64,000 bases of DNA. Origin: Osedax fenrisi. Lineage: Eukaryota > Annelida > Polychaeta > Sabellida > Siboglinidae. The stretch's first letter is position 1. Each line of letters opens with the position of its first letter. The position numbers and the translations under genes are program-made. Location of the stretch: the NCBI GenBank assembly GCA_964019155.1, contig OZ025244.1:50923969-50987968 (forward strand), written 5' to 3'. Below the pieces are notes generated by a model that was not told the DNA's origin, did not search any database, and saw only the letters and a list, made by a program, of their open reading frames with translations. This document shows, piece by piece, positions 43,355-55,506 of this stretch.

Positions 43355-44300
43355 TTTACCTCCTCCACATGTTTGATATCTTCACTAACTATCCAGACAT
43401 CTCCTTCCATACTTACTATGATGACCTTCAACTATTTCTTAACTGTACAGACTCCCCTACTTATACCCCTGACCGATTCTCCTCCTGTATCAAGTCCATA
43501 CACCAATGGCTTACCTCCGACTCCATAAAACTTAACCCCAATAAAAGGAAGCTATTTTTCTTCACTTACCCCTACGCTCCTCCACCCTCCCTGAACCACC
43601 TCCATCTCACTCGATAATACCTCACTCCCCTACTCTCAACACGTTCGAAAGATTGGCTTCCATTTGATACCACCCATTCCCTTGACTCCCATCTCATACA
43701 TATAAACAAATCTATCCACTACCACCTATACTTCCTCCGCTTAATCCTACGCTTTATTCCCCCATCGCTATTACCATTGCCTCCTCCTACATCATCCCCA
43801 TATTCGACTATTGCAACTCCCTACTCTTTAACCTCTCTGAATACAAACTCATAAAACTACAACGACTCTAAAACTCTGTAGTTCGCTGCGTCGATTTACT
43901 TTCCTGGCATTCTTCTGACTCCATTACACCTCTCCTAAAACAACTATACTGGCTGCCAGTCCCCTACCACATAAAGCAAAAACTCTTCCTGACCATCCAC
44001 AAAGCTATGCACCACAATTCCCCTGACTACCTTGTCTCCCTCTTAAATCTAAACATACCCATCACTCCACTCCAGACCAGTTCCTCCAACATAGTTATCC
44101 TTACCACTCCCCATCTACACAAACTCCACTCTTCCAATATACTCTCCTTTGCCATATCTGCCCCTTACCACTGGAACTCCCTACCCAATCACCTACAAAC
44201 AAACACATCAACTCACCTATTTAAACGCCACTTTAAGACTAATTACTTCTCCCTTTTCTTCCCTCCCACTCCATAATTACCGCGTTCGAATTGTGTTAAA
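43355..44300 (+). pseudogene. LINE-E relic (L2/CR1-like RT, CT-rich strand)
   Basis: The plus strand reads FTNYPDISFHTYYDDLQLFL, where the YADD box is YYDD, then CIKSIHQWLTSDSIKLNPNK. After several stops come FHFDTTHSLDSHLIHINKS, FDYCNSLLFNLSEYKLIKLQ and LLKQLYWLPVPYHIK. The last frame, 44,007-44,276, has YHWNSLPNHL and LFKRHFKTNYF. These are the classic L2/CR1 thumb and C-terminal motifs. The piece is 5'-truncated within the palm. Composition is strikingly C/T-rich on the coding strand and much higher in GC than the surroundings, which suggests a source with different base composition or a recent arrival. Confidence 0.85.
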
Positions 44301-44430
44301 CCACTTTAACGCTAATTTTTTTTGATATTTTATATTAAAATATTAATAAATATGTTAATTTAAATACAATATAATTTAAAATTAGTATCAATATTAATAA
44401 TAATAATTTCAAAAAATATAATAATAATAA

Positions 44431-44775
<345 letters not shown>

Positions 44776-44799
44776 TTATTATTATGGTATGTGCATTCA

Positions 44800-45840
44800 A
44801 ACATATAGAACATAAAAACTATTATAATTATAATATTATTTTTTTTGCTTTATATATAATTTAATAATGTGAATAGTAAAATAGAGAGATGATTAAAAAA
44901 ATGTATAGTGGTCATTGTATAAAATGATAATTTCTATAGAAATACCATAATTTTATCATTGCAGATTTTTAATTTAGATATATATAATATAATAATAATA
45001 ATATTAAAAATAAATTTATATTTTCCTATGCATATGATATGAATAAAATACAAAAAAAAGTAGGTGAATTGAATGAATAGAATATCAGTTCTATTTTGTT
45101 AGTGGACCTATGTTTTTCCTATCTATTTATACACGAATTTGGCAAATTGCGTGTTATGTGTGGGATCACCTTAATACTAAATAATACACAAATAATTATA
45201 TCAATTATATAATCGAAGTAATATTATATAAGATATCTTTTGATTATAATTTAAATTCATTTAAACACAGGATCGTTGATGAAGACCCATAACATTGTGT
45301 CAGATGTGGAACAGAAAACAATGGACATGTTCCTTCAAAGGAATAACATAATATAATATATATTTTAATTATATATAAATCATAATTTAATATATTTATA
45401 TAATTTTAGTAAATTTATTTATAAATGTACTTATATTCATTATTAAATAAATGTATTACTACTTACTATTACTAATATATGTAAATATATCTTTACCTTT
45501 TATAAATAAATGAGTATATATTATTAAATTATCTTGGTATTTTTTATTAAAATAAATATTATACATCTTTTCTTCATATTAATCAACATTAAGTTTTGGT
45601 AAGCTACCTTTTTCCACTAATCTATTATATTTTATAGTTTTGTATACATAATAAGTATCCACGAAATCATAATAGGTGTATTAGGTTGTAATGTGTTGTA
45701 TACATAGGTGTAACATAGTGTATTTACAACATTTACCTTGTTTTATGTATACAAACAGTATAAAATGGAATGATAACCGGAATATATATTAAGGGGACGT
45801 GGTAATAAAATTAATTTAATAAATTAATAAATTTAATCTT
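44800..45840. other. AT-rich interior of T2
   Basis: Mostly AT-rich. At 45,262-45,345 the plus strand reads HRIVDEDP, a stop, then HCVRCGTENNGHV, which resembles the C-terminal Cys-His knuckle of R2- or RTE-related LINE proteins. Too short to assign. Confidence 0.35.
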
Positions 45841-46129
45841 CAGTGAAAGTACAGTTTAATTTTCAGTTTAGCTAGAGTTTTATCTTCAGTTTGACTACAG
45901 TTTTATCTGCAGTTTAAATACAGTTTTATCTGCAGTTTAACTATAGTTTTATCTGCAGTTTAACTACAGTTTTATCTACAGTTTAACTGCAGTTTAACTG
46001 CACATAAAAGTTGACAAAAAAACTGAGATTAACTGCAGTTTAACTGCAGCCTTGAATACTGGGATCAACGACAATACAAAATGAAACAATATAGGTAATA
46101 TCATAGGGAATATAATATAGGTAATATCA

Positions 46130-47090
46130 TAATCTCCGATTACCATCCCCTAATTCATTATTTGTAATAACATATTCAATATTAAATATATTTATTTGAA
46201 ATTTAGTAGTTAGGATAATATTATGGCAATAATAATGTGGCTTATTTAATTTCTTGATATAATAATAATAATATCAGATTCAGTTGATTACCGAGATCAA
46301 AAACACAGGTATGGTATACCTGTATATATAGAAGTTCTATTTAACTTATCAAGATACCAACCTGCTCTTGGTAATGAGAGAATTAATACAAAAACGAATA
46401 AATATAAATAAATATTTTACTATTCTATATTGTTCATTCGTGTTCTGTTACATAAAAAAATCAATACACTAAAATTAAATATATCTCTCAATACCAAGAA
46501 ATCATCATGTATATAACATTAAAATAATAATAAAATATAATACAAATATATAATAAAATATTTAAAAATGTAAAAAGCTACTAAAATAATAAATAAGTTA
46601 AACTATAAAAAATTAAAGCAAACTAAAGACCAAAGTAAGGCTACAAAGATAAAAAAATATTTATATAATACGAACAATTTAAAAGAGCTAAAAAGAAGAA
46701 AATATGACCATGTAAATAAAATAACGAAAAATACAGATAAGGTATAAGTGATTAAATATAATTATTTAAAAGCATGTTTTTAATATGCATTGTAAACGTA
46801 TTAAAATTCGTCAAAGATGATATGGTTGTATTTATATTTACAAGAATAAATAAGGGTCGGTAATCGGATACATGTGCCTAATACCGACCCCCTTCTCCTA
46901 TTACATAAATTATTGGGGAGACATATGCCATTTTGAATGTATTGATTTTTCGATAAGAAATTTCTGAAAAATCTTCTGAAAAATGTTTTGAAAAATAGAA
47001 ATACCATTTATTAATTATGATATAATACAAATTTTAATAAATACAATTATCATTATTTTGGATACAGTATACGTTCTCCCACTCTCCCCT
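46130..47090 (+). mobile_element. F2 MITE, second copy, split by LINE-C tail
   Basis: The left part (46,133-46,267: TCTCCGATTACCATCCCCTA, then TATTAAATATATTTATTTGAAATTTAGTAG) and the right part (from 46,829: TTTACAAGAATAAATAAGGG, then TCGGTAATCGG and CCTAATACCGACCCCC) are contiguous in the copy at 34,139-34,352. Here they are separated by 46,268-46,828. The right end decays after about 46,920. Confidence 0.7.
46268..46828 (-). mobile_element. LINE-C 3' untranslated fragment nested in F2
   Basis: Matches 23,105-23,640 over its length (TCAGTTGATTACCGAGATCA, and AAAGCATGTTTTTAAT near the far end). Its boundaries coincide with the break in the F2 MITE, so it is a 5'-truncated LINE insertion. A short AATAATA run lies at the 3' junction. 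Confidence 0.75.
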
Positions 47091-47495
47091 AATCATTTTT
47101 TTTACTTTACAAATTTGAATAGCTCCTAAAATGTTGGGCCCGATGAAATTCCAAATTTGAATCTTCCCTTAAGTCGGGCCCGATTATAATATTAAGTGAA
47201 TATATTAGATTATAATCATTAAAAATGCTCACTAAAATTATTTTTGACTTTTTAAATATATAATATTTATATTTATAATTGTACAATACTTATATGTATC
47301 ATGATTCATTAACAGTAACACTTATAATTAGTGAATATGTTAATATAAACTTAAAGTCAATACAAATAATGGTTATATATACATATATATTTAAAATATA
47401 ACATTTCGGCATTTTTCATAATTGTATGAATTTAAATGTAATTAAATTGAACATATTGTACTATGTATTGATATATATATAAATATATTATTATT
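47091..47495. other. AT-rich spacer
   Basis: Two short GC-rich repeats, GGGCCCGATGAAATTCCAAA and CGGGCCCGATTATAAT, at 47,137-47,190; otherwise nothing recognised. Confidence 0.45.
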
Positions 47496-47499
47496 GTTA

Positions 47500-47745
47500 T
47501 TTGTTATTTTTATTTGGTGGAGTTTTCACTTATAACCATATATAGATATAATGTCCCTTAGAAGTAGTTCTGATGTTAAGGCATCCATGGTTTTAATGAG
47601 ATCCGATCATTTATTTATATACAATTATATAATATCATTTCTAAATATTATTTAAGACCTATTTTAATGGTAAGGATGAAGCTCGATCCTATGTCCTAAT
47701 TCTTGTGTGTCTGACGCCTTAACCAAGTGAACCAAACAGGCAGTT
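47500..47745 (-). mobile_element. tRNA-derived SINE, third copy
   Basis: Same body as the SINEs at 1.1 and 53.5 kb (AACCATGGATGCCTTAACAT region). The head has a clearer A box, TGGTTCACTTGGTTAAGGCG (47,714-47,733), and a B-box-like GGATCGAGCTT. About 45 bp shorter in the body than the other copies. A (TA)n array adjoins the head. Confidence 0.75.
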
Positions 47746-48066
47746 ATATATATATATATATATATACATATACACATACCTACGTAAATAGTATACAATG
47801 TGATTCTAACCGACAATCGTAATAATAATTACAAGAGTAGCATGCCACGAATGATCCATTGCGTCCACTACACGAACTTGCACAATCTTCAACTGTCATA
47901 GCTTTCTTCTTATAATCATCTAATTCATATACATGATAAATATATTATACTTTCTGTTGTGTATTTGATAGTTATAACCATGGTTATTTATAATATTACT
48001 ACGTCTATCAAATAACTGATGGATAAATGTGTATTCTACTATATTGTAAGCATACTGTATAGTTAA
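47746..48066. other. Spacer, no gene seen
   Basis: Less AT-rich at 47,790-47,910; downstream flank of the exon-like frames. Nothing recognised. Confidence 0.4.
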
Positions 48067-48224
48067 CTAACACTTATTGAAGATAAATGTCCCGTCCTCG
48101 TAAACCGCATCATATATCACACTATTATAGCTAGTTTCACTACGTTGTATGTGTACGGTGTATAGCAGCCTATCGCTAACGTAGGGGTCTGTCTGTCCCG
48201 GCAGAATGCTCTCCATGTAGTATA
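48067..48224 (-). CDS. Exon-like frame, downstream exon of putative receptor gene
   Basis: On the minus strand TTATTCTCTCAG at 48,225-48,236 is a good splice acceptor. The open frame after it reads YYMESILPGQTDPYV, then RLLYTVHIQRSETSYNSVIY and DGTFIFNKC before TAG. The strand pattern resembles beta-propeller sequences of LDL-receptor class B or related type. GTTAGT just after the last Lys codon could be a donor, so the exon may not be terminal. Much less AT-rich than the surroundings and not repeated in the window. It follows the signal-peptide frame at 48.8 kb on the same strand. Confidence 0.45.
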
Positions 48225-48546
48225 CTGAGAGAATAATATCACACACATTTATAGAAATTATATATAACACAATCCTAGATGTAGATTACAGTAAATGAGA
48301 TGCGATGGATTACGTCATGATTCCTAATTAAACCACGTGTGCTATTATCGCCATTACAATGTTAGAACATTACAACGCATGCGTGACTGATTGTTGAGGT
48401 GACATGCATGAATACAGGGAAACTATACATGTTATAAACATGATATGATCTATATAACCATACAAGGAATGTCATACTATACTTATATAATCCTTTTTAA
48501 CACGAATTATTTAAATTAATTATAGTATTAACAGTTATTCAATTTA

Positions 48547-48837
48547 TTATAAAAGTGATAATAAACACGTGATAAAGTATATTATTATTGGGTAATGGCG
48601 ATAGGAATAATTAAAGTTCAAACTTGTATTATTTGGAGTGGTCGTGAGTAAAGTGGGAGTTCGATATGTTACATTGTCCGTGTTCGTTGTATCCACGTTC
48701 ACTACATAGATAGCGTGGTCTGCTGCGAAATACAGCGGACACAGGGTACCGTTCATAGCTCCTCCGACCAGTGGTGGCTGTACGACCACCGCGACCAGTA
48801 GTAATAGCATCAACAGCATCTGTATACGGGTCGTCAA
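48547..48837 (-). CDS. Putative secreted or membrane protein, first exon
   Basis: A 96-codon minus-strand frame that opens with a textbook signal peptide (MTTRIQMLLMLLLLVAVVVQ, cleavage likely after VGGA). Then comes CPLYFAADHAIYVVNVDTTN, which looks like one strand-turn-strand of a beta-propeller. Sequons are NGT, NVT, NTS and NYS. Read to its stop the protein ends in a hydrophobic stretch (YPIIIYFITCLLSLL), which would suit a GPI-type signal. Alternatively it splices at about 48,624 (ACAA then GTTTGA), which would join in phase to the exon at 48,224. Either way this is the best host-gene signal in the window. An overlapping 80-codon frame on the same strand lacks these features. Confidence 0.5.
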   Translation of the reverse strand: MTTRIQMLLMLLLLVAVVVQPPLVGGAMNGTLCPLYFAADHAIYVVNVDTTNTDNVTYRTPTLLTTTPNNTSLNFNYSYRHYPIIIYFITCLLSLL

Positions 48838-48871
48838 TGCGGGGTATTATGAACATATTAATGTGAGTCAT

Positions 48872-49631
48872 TTCAAGTAATTATCTGAAGGAATATTTTA
48901 TTTAAAAAAATTAAAATCTATATATATGTTAAAAATTATATTGGTAGAAAAAATTCTATAATGTGTGTTACTATAGTATCTATATATATGTTTACAGCCA
49001 CTTACCATTTTACAGGTACAAAGCATACAATACAGTGATCAATATTCACGTGGAGGTGAACATTTATTATTTTTAATGATATTAATTAAATATTGTTATG
49101 TAAATATATAGAAATGAATCATAATAATAATTGTATTCAAAATGCATCATTATTTTAATAATCGATAATAGTTGTTGATCTTCATTATATCGATGTTACA
49201 TCACGTCTATTATTAGTTATAATCACGTGACTATATATTAGTATGCATAATTTGTAAGGCGATTAACATTTATATTATTTAGATGATAAGTTGTGTGTAA
49301 ATATGGTATACATGCGTCATTTAATAATATTATTATTTCATTTACTTAACTATCACTTAATATGTATATTTAACCTATACCATGATGATACTATTAGGTT
49401 AATGTGGCAGCATACTGGAATAACCTTACATATATATTATATGTAAATACTAGTTATATACTAACTTTGATATTAGTTCATCACGAGTACAATTCGAACG
49501 GTAGGTTTGTTTCAGAAGTGAGGTGGATAAGTTGATCTCTTTACAAATCAGCGTAAAGTCGTGTTCGCCTTTCAAATGGAACGGTGCGAATGATAATACG
49601 TCTAGAGTTTATATTTACGCACGCATAAGTA
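48872..49631. other. Upstream flank of putative gene, no feature recognised
   Basis: AT-rich with a less AT-rich stretch at 49,470-49,620 (TTCGCCTTTCAAATGGAACG). It may contain a promoter of the minus-strand gene, but no clear TATA box or initiator could be singled out. Confidence 0.35.
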
Positions 49632-49830
49632 ATCGATAATTATAATCTAGAAAATTGCTGTGATTGTTTAATTATTAATCAATCTGATTTAATATTCACT
49701 GCATTAAGTGAAGTCGACGAGCATGGCACAATGGTGCGACACCTAATAGGTGTGCGATTCCTATATATAGAAATACTATTGTCTGTATCATAATCAATAT
49801 TTAATATAATATTATTATATTATTAGAATT
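49632..49830 (+). repeat. Hairpin repeat, third copy
   Basis: Same sequence as the middle of 52,490-52,955, including GCATGGCACAATGGTGCGAC, the ACACCTAATAGGTGT palindrome and GTGCGATTCC. Only the part from AATCGATAATTATAATCTAG rightward is present. Confidence 0.75.
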
Positions 49831-50175
49831 ATTATTATCAGATTTAGGTATTACCATGTTAAGTATATGATTACTAATGATTATCATGATAATTATCATA
49901 ATAACTATGTGACTATTTTACTCCAAGAGAGAACTCATGTTTTGTGAACTTGTGTTACTTTATTATTACGTTATTACCTCAACATTTTTATACTCTCACT
50001 TTATTATAACTTTTATAATTATTATTATTTCCTTTTAACTTATAATTACTTATACACTTACTTAGTATAAATTATAGTTATACTACATTTTACGTTTACT
50101 TATTTTAACTTTTAACTCTTATCTTATAATGTATTACTACTTATAACTTTTAAATTATAAATTACAAATTATATT
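49831..50175. other. AT-rich, no gene seen
   Basis: Shares TTATCAGATTTAGGTA with the repeat near 22,150; then a degenerate ACTTTTAACTT-type low-complexity stretch. Confidence 0.45.
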
Positions 50176-50178
50176 TTA

Positions 50179-50356
50179 TAACTATTAAGTATTCACTTTT
50201 AACTTTATTTTATAATATAGGTTATAGTACATAATCCACTAATTTGAAAAATAAAAATCCGCAAAAGCCGCAATATTAAATATTATATATATATATATAT
50301 AATATAATTTACCATTATAATTTGCGTATTTATATTTATAGACAATCAAACATGCA

Positions 50357-50413
<57 letters not shown>

Positions 50414-50607
50414 CTATTTATAAATATATTGTATAACTATTAAGTATTCACTTTTAACTTTATTTTATAATATAGGTTAGAGTACATAATCCACTGATTT
50501 GAAAAATAAAAATCCGCAAAAGCCGCAATATTAAATATTATATATATATAATATAATTTACCATTATAATTTTTGTATTTATATTTATAGACAATCAAAC
50601 ATGCAAA

Positions 50608-50650
<43 letters not shown>
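50179..50650. repeat. Tandem duplication of about 250 bp
   Basis: ATAACTATTAAGTATTCACT starts two units, at 50,179 and 50,433. Both run through CCGCAAAAGCCGCAATATTA and AATCAAACATGCAA(C/A)GGCAT and end in (TA)n. They differ at a few bases and in TA length. Confidence 0.9.
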
Positions 50651-50656
<6 letters not shown>

Positions 50657-51083
50657 CAATAGGTATGTTTTAATATGCTCACTTGGCATGTAATGCAGTT
50701 AAAAAAACCTGGAAATATCAATACTAAACCAAACCAAACCACAACAGTGAAATACCTAAAAATAAAATTATTAATGACCACACACACACAAACACACTAT
50801 ATATAAATGACGTTATATTCAGTTATATATGAAACTATATGAGACAATGAATATATTGCGAAGATAATATAGAATTAAATCACGATGTACAATAAGAAAT
50901 ACATTCACTCCCTATATACTGTACTTCACAAGAAGTATCTGTCGGAGATTTATTTTTATATAAAATAATAAACATGATGTATATTATTAATAATTATATC
51001 ATTATCGTATCAGAATTACCTATACAAAATTATGTTCGTTTGAAATATATGTAAAATCACGTGTTTAATAAATGTATAAATTA

Positions 51084-51149
<66 letters not shown>

Positions 51150-51340
51150 TTGTGTGCATGGTTGTGTATGTGTATGTGTTTATGTGTGTATATACACAAT
51201 ATATATTTTATATTACCTTATTAAATCAACTTGTAATAAACAATCTAAATATTGATAAATTGTCAATATAGGAAGTTTAATACATAGGAAGAATTATCAA
51301 ATAATTAAGTAATTAATCAATACCGTTAATATCAATTTTC
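50651..51340. other. AT-rich spacer with TA/TG array
   Basis: (TA)n at 51,090-51,133 passes into TG-rich repeats (TATGTGTGTGTGTGTTTGTG). A small CACACACACAAACACAC run is at 50,780. No gene seen. Confidence 0.5.
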
Positions 51341-51495
51341 GCGCTAAACACAGTTTCCACAATAACACACTCATCGATGTAAAGAAAGTCACTTTCTTTA
51401 TATCGATGAACACACTTGCCTGCGCACTGGGTGTGGTGGGTGACGCAATTAGCGTGACTTTTCATAATGCTTCATTTCATACAGTATATACGACA
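51340..51495 (-). other. GC-richer island with Cys-rich frame and hairpin
   Basis: The minus strand has a 50-codon frame from an ATG near 51,463 containing CVTHHTQCAGKCVHRYKESD and YIDECVIVETVF. The Cys spacing would suit a small disulfide-rich module. The same DNA contains a 37-bp near-perfect palindrome at 51,372-51,408 (CATCGATGTAAAGAAAGT and its complement) that would encode KESDFLYID. No splice sites are convincing and no start context stands out, so this is either a short exon or a non-coding hairpin. Confidence 0.3.
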
Positions 51496-51771
51496 TGTAT
51501 GATATAATACATTCGTGGAATGCTATGAACCTCTATTTATAGATATGTAGTAGAAAAACTAGAAAATATCTAATATTTATTGCGTATTAATCATATTATT
51601 TATAGTTATTTTACCTAATTATATCTTATATACATATTCCATTATAATAATGTATATTTACAAACTAATTAACTAATTAGTTCATTAGTGCATTAGTACT
51701 TTAATGTGGGATGTGAAATAAATCACAGAAATATTAAACAGAAATAAGTGTATAAATTAACACTAATAGAT

Positions 51772-51809
<38 letters not shown>

Positions 51810-51948
51810 TGTGTATGTGTGTGTATGTGTGTGCGTATGTATATATTATACAATTATATTGATATATAATTCTATTAATAATAATTCTTATTGATAAGAG
51901 ATATATTTTATAAAATATAATATTTCACTATAGATATCGCTGTTGTAA

Positions 51949-52240
51949 TATCCAATGTATTTATTTGACTTATACAATTGTATATATTAATATACAAATT
52001 TGAATATATATTGAATACATAAATTAATGATATCCAAAGTGTTTATTTGACCTATAAAATATAAAAAATTGGAACATACATTGAATACATAATATATTCA
52101 TATCCAAAGTGTTTATTTGACCTATAAAATATACAAAATTGGAAAATATATTGCATAATTAAAATAATTATATCCAAAGTGTTTATTTGACCCATAATAT
52201 ATACAAAGGTGGAACGTTGTATATATTTTACGTTGACGCG
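51949..52240. repeat. 70-bp tandem repeat, four units
   Basis: TATCCAAAGTGTTTATTTGA recurs at 52,031, 52,101 and 52,171, with a diverged first unit at 51,949. The array ends in a GC-richer piece (TTGACGCGCAACGCGTTTGG) before a (TA)n array at 52,271-52,308. Confidence 0.9.
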
Positions 52241-52267
52241 CAACGCGTTTGGTTGCTTGGGATATTT

Positions 52268-52308
<41 letters not shown>

Positions 52309-52319
<11 letters not shown>

Positions 52320-52489
52320 ATATTGGTTCGTGTCTGGTATGAGGATGCAGTTGTTGTGAGGAGGCAATAATTGCCTAAACCTAAAATCCTAAAATCCTAA
52401 AATGCCCTTTAAAACAATTCTCCATTTATCTGCAGAATGATCAGATGACTAAAATATCGCAGAAAGTTTAGCTCACATTTGTGATAGTG
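52309..52489. other. Short unique spacer
   Basis: Mixed-composition sequence with CCTAAAATCCTAAAATCCTA simple repeats; nothing coding recognised. Confidence 0.4.
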
Positions 52490-52955
52490 ACTATAGGATA
52501 TCCCCTTAATAGAGGATATTGCATCAAATTGATTAAAATATAGATTAATTTAAAAAATGATCCCTTATCGTTTAATAGTATGCATTGGTAAATTAAACAT
52601 ATATTTTATAGTATTTCTTCAGCCTCTTTTCTAGTATATTTGGTATGTCTTCCGTTTCAACCATAAATATAAATAAATAGTCATTATTTAATTAAGTTGG
52701 TATTATATTTTAGATGTTCAACTATAATTTAAATGTATTATATATTCGTAGATTTACGATAATTGTAATCTAGAAAGTGATATGATTACCTAATTATCAA
52801 TTTGATTTAATATGCACCTCAAATTAAGTGAAATCGACGAGCATGGCACAATGGTGCGACACCTAATAGGTGTGCGATTCCTATACATAGAAATACTATT
52901 GTCTGTATCATAATCGATATTTAATATACTATTATTATATTATTAGCTTTATTAT
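52490..52955 (+). repeat. Dispersed hairpin repeat, inverted relative to 12.5 kb
   Basis: Longest copy of the repeat. It runs from TATCCCCTTAATAGAGGATA to the ATTATTATATTATTAG end and continues into the part that in copy A lies left of the RTE-like element. It has no RTE-like insertion and therefore shows the empty target site. Confidence 0.8.
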
Positions 52956-53475
52956 TATTATTATTATCATATTTATGTATTCCCATGTTAAGTATAGCAT
53001 CATTAATAAGTATCATAGTATTACTAATAGTATTTCGACAATATGAAAAAACATCACTCAATCTTTTTGTATCTATACATATAAAAAAATATATACTATA
53101 ATATTTTTTAAATTAGCATATAATGTATTAAGTGATCATATACAGTTTTAAATATTAAAAATAAAATATGAAATAACTAAATATATAAAATATAACTATG
53201 AATATAAATAATTACAAAACTAAAAGCATAAAAGGATAAATTATTTTTGTTTATAATATTCCATAGAAAATTGTCATTATAAAGTATTTTCGAATATATA
53301 TATATTATTAAAATTATGGCTACATATTATTTTCTGTCTTTCAATTATTTATTATATTATACGTATATATATATATATAAGGGTAATTGTTTCGTCAAGC
53401 AGCAATGATTTTATAATTAGGTACCAAGGTACTTATACCTTAATCGAATAATAATATATGTATATTTGTTATTTT

Positions 53476-53754
53476 TGTTATTTTTATTTGGTGGAGTCCT
53501 TTCATCCCATCCAGGAACTTAGATAAAGTTTTCACTTATAACCATATATGGCTCTAATGTCCCTTCGAAGCCGCTCTCATGTTAAGGCATCCATGGTTTT
53601 AACGAGAGCCGATAATTTATTTATACACAACTATATAAGATCACTTCTAAATAATATTTTAAGACCCATTTTATAAAATTAATTAATGGTCCGGACAAGG
53701 CGTGTCCTACTGCTTGATTGTCTACCGCCTTAGCCACTGAGCCACATAGGCAGT

Positions 53755-53755
<1 letters not shown>
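53476..53755 (-). mobile_element. tRNA-derived SINE, copy B
   Basis: Duplicate of the SINE at 1,084-1,363, nearly identical, with the A box at 53,725-53,744. Confidence 0.75.
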
Positions 53756-53800
<45 letters not shown>

Positions 53801-54196
53801 GATATATCAGTGTATAATAATATGTAATAATATGTAATAATATATAACATTAGCAGTGATGTGATAACCATAGAAACTAAGTGAATCCCTCATTAAATGC
53901 CGACTGATCAACATACCAACCAACATTTCCATCATGGATGCTAGTAACATTATTCCATATGCAACCTTATATTATATTATGTATTTAATAGATCGTGGAA
54001 TAAATATTCTGCCTGAAGGAATGTAATGAGAAAATGTAGTCATGCCAACTTTTATATTAGGACATTATATTGTAATTTAATCTTATAAATTACTAATATT
54101 ATAGTTAACATATTGTATTTAGTTATCATATCTTATTGGAAAGCTTGACGTATGTTTCTTTATAGACATTTATATGTAACTATATAAGTGGATATA
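53756..54196. other. TA array and AT-rich spacer (copy B)
   Basis: Counterpart of 1,364-1,806; (TA)n at 53,758-53,798. No gene seen. Confidence 0.6.
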
Positions 54197-55052
54197 GGGG
54201 AAAGTAACCTAATACGGACACTTTAACAATAAATCATCTTTAAATGTTATAACTCATTATTTATATTTAAAAATTACAATCTAATAATATAAAATGATTA
54301 TAGATATTGTTGTTATTTTAAAATTGTATTTAATCTTTTAATTCCATATATGTATATATATATAGATCACGGGGGTGTCCGTATTCGGTACCCATGTCCG
54401 AATACGGACACCCTGTCTTATAATACGGACACCCTATATGTCATTAGATGAACTATATAGTATTGATAAATCAATCAGACAATTACAATTACATTATTTA
54501 TAATTAATTTTATGAATAATTTATTCTAATTTCATTATTTTTATTATTTTTTATTTATAATACAATTTAAGTATCTATCTAATAGCAATTTTAGATTTAG
54601 CTTTATTGGTGGTATTAATATTATAACGCACGCGATTTTTATGTATTCAAAATAGATGATACGCTTCGCGCTGATAGGTTATAGGGTGTCCGTATTAAGA
54701 CATCTAGGGTGTCCGACGGACACTGTGCGTATTAGGGTCTTATATGACATATTGATATATGCTTATAACTTAATGAATATTTGATAATAAATATATAAAT
54801 TATATATATAATTTTTTTTTATATCGATACATTTGTATATTCTTGAAAAGGTTTTAAGTTGATATTTTTTTTCATAAATTTAAAAACGTAATAAAAAAAT
54901 CAGTTTATTGGATATATCAGATATATTTAGTATAATTAAAAAATAAAATACGTTTTTCGACTATTCATTAAACATTTTGTGTGGGATTTATGGTTTCTGA
55001 GATACCGTGAGTGTCCGTATTCGGGCACTGTCCATATTCATTTGCTTTCCCC
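54197..55052 (+). mobile_element. F1 MITE, copy B
   Basis: 856 bp between TA dinucleotides. Same as copy A but without the 155-bp LINE tail, and so shows the uninterrupted element. Confidence 0.82.
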
Positions 55053-55234
55053 TAGATTGTTAGCAATATAATATATTAAAAATAGAATAATTGTATCAAG
55101 GACACCGAGTCCTTGATTTATTATCCATTAATAACAATATTTCAAAATTAATACGTATATTCTGCATATTCCTGAAGGAATTCCTATTCGATATTAATAT
55201 CATTAGATTAAGTTTAAATGATTTATACTCTGTA

Positions 55235-55239
<5 letters not shown>

Positions 55240-55302
<63 letters not shown>
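55240..55302. repeat. (TA)n microsatellite
   Basis: Counterpart of 3,240-3,306; the plus-strand 70-codon frame that enters it is an artefact. Confidence 0.9.
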
Positions 55303-55309
<7 letters not shown>

Positions 55310-55506
55310 TGTATACATATGTTAATTTATAAACCGTTTAAAACTATATTTGTCTACAAGTAAATTTTGAATAAATATTTGACACTATGGTATATATATA
55401 TATATATATATGCTGTGGTGTATATAGTATATGGGATTCCCCGTACACCTTTACTAAATACTATATACTGATATATATGATTATTAGAATAGTAACGTAT
55501 TCAATA

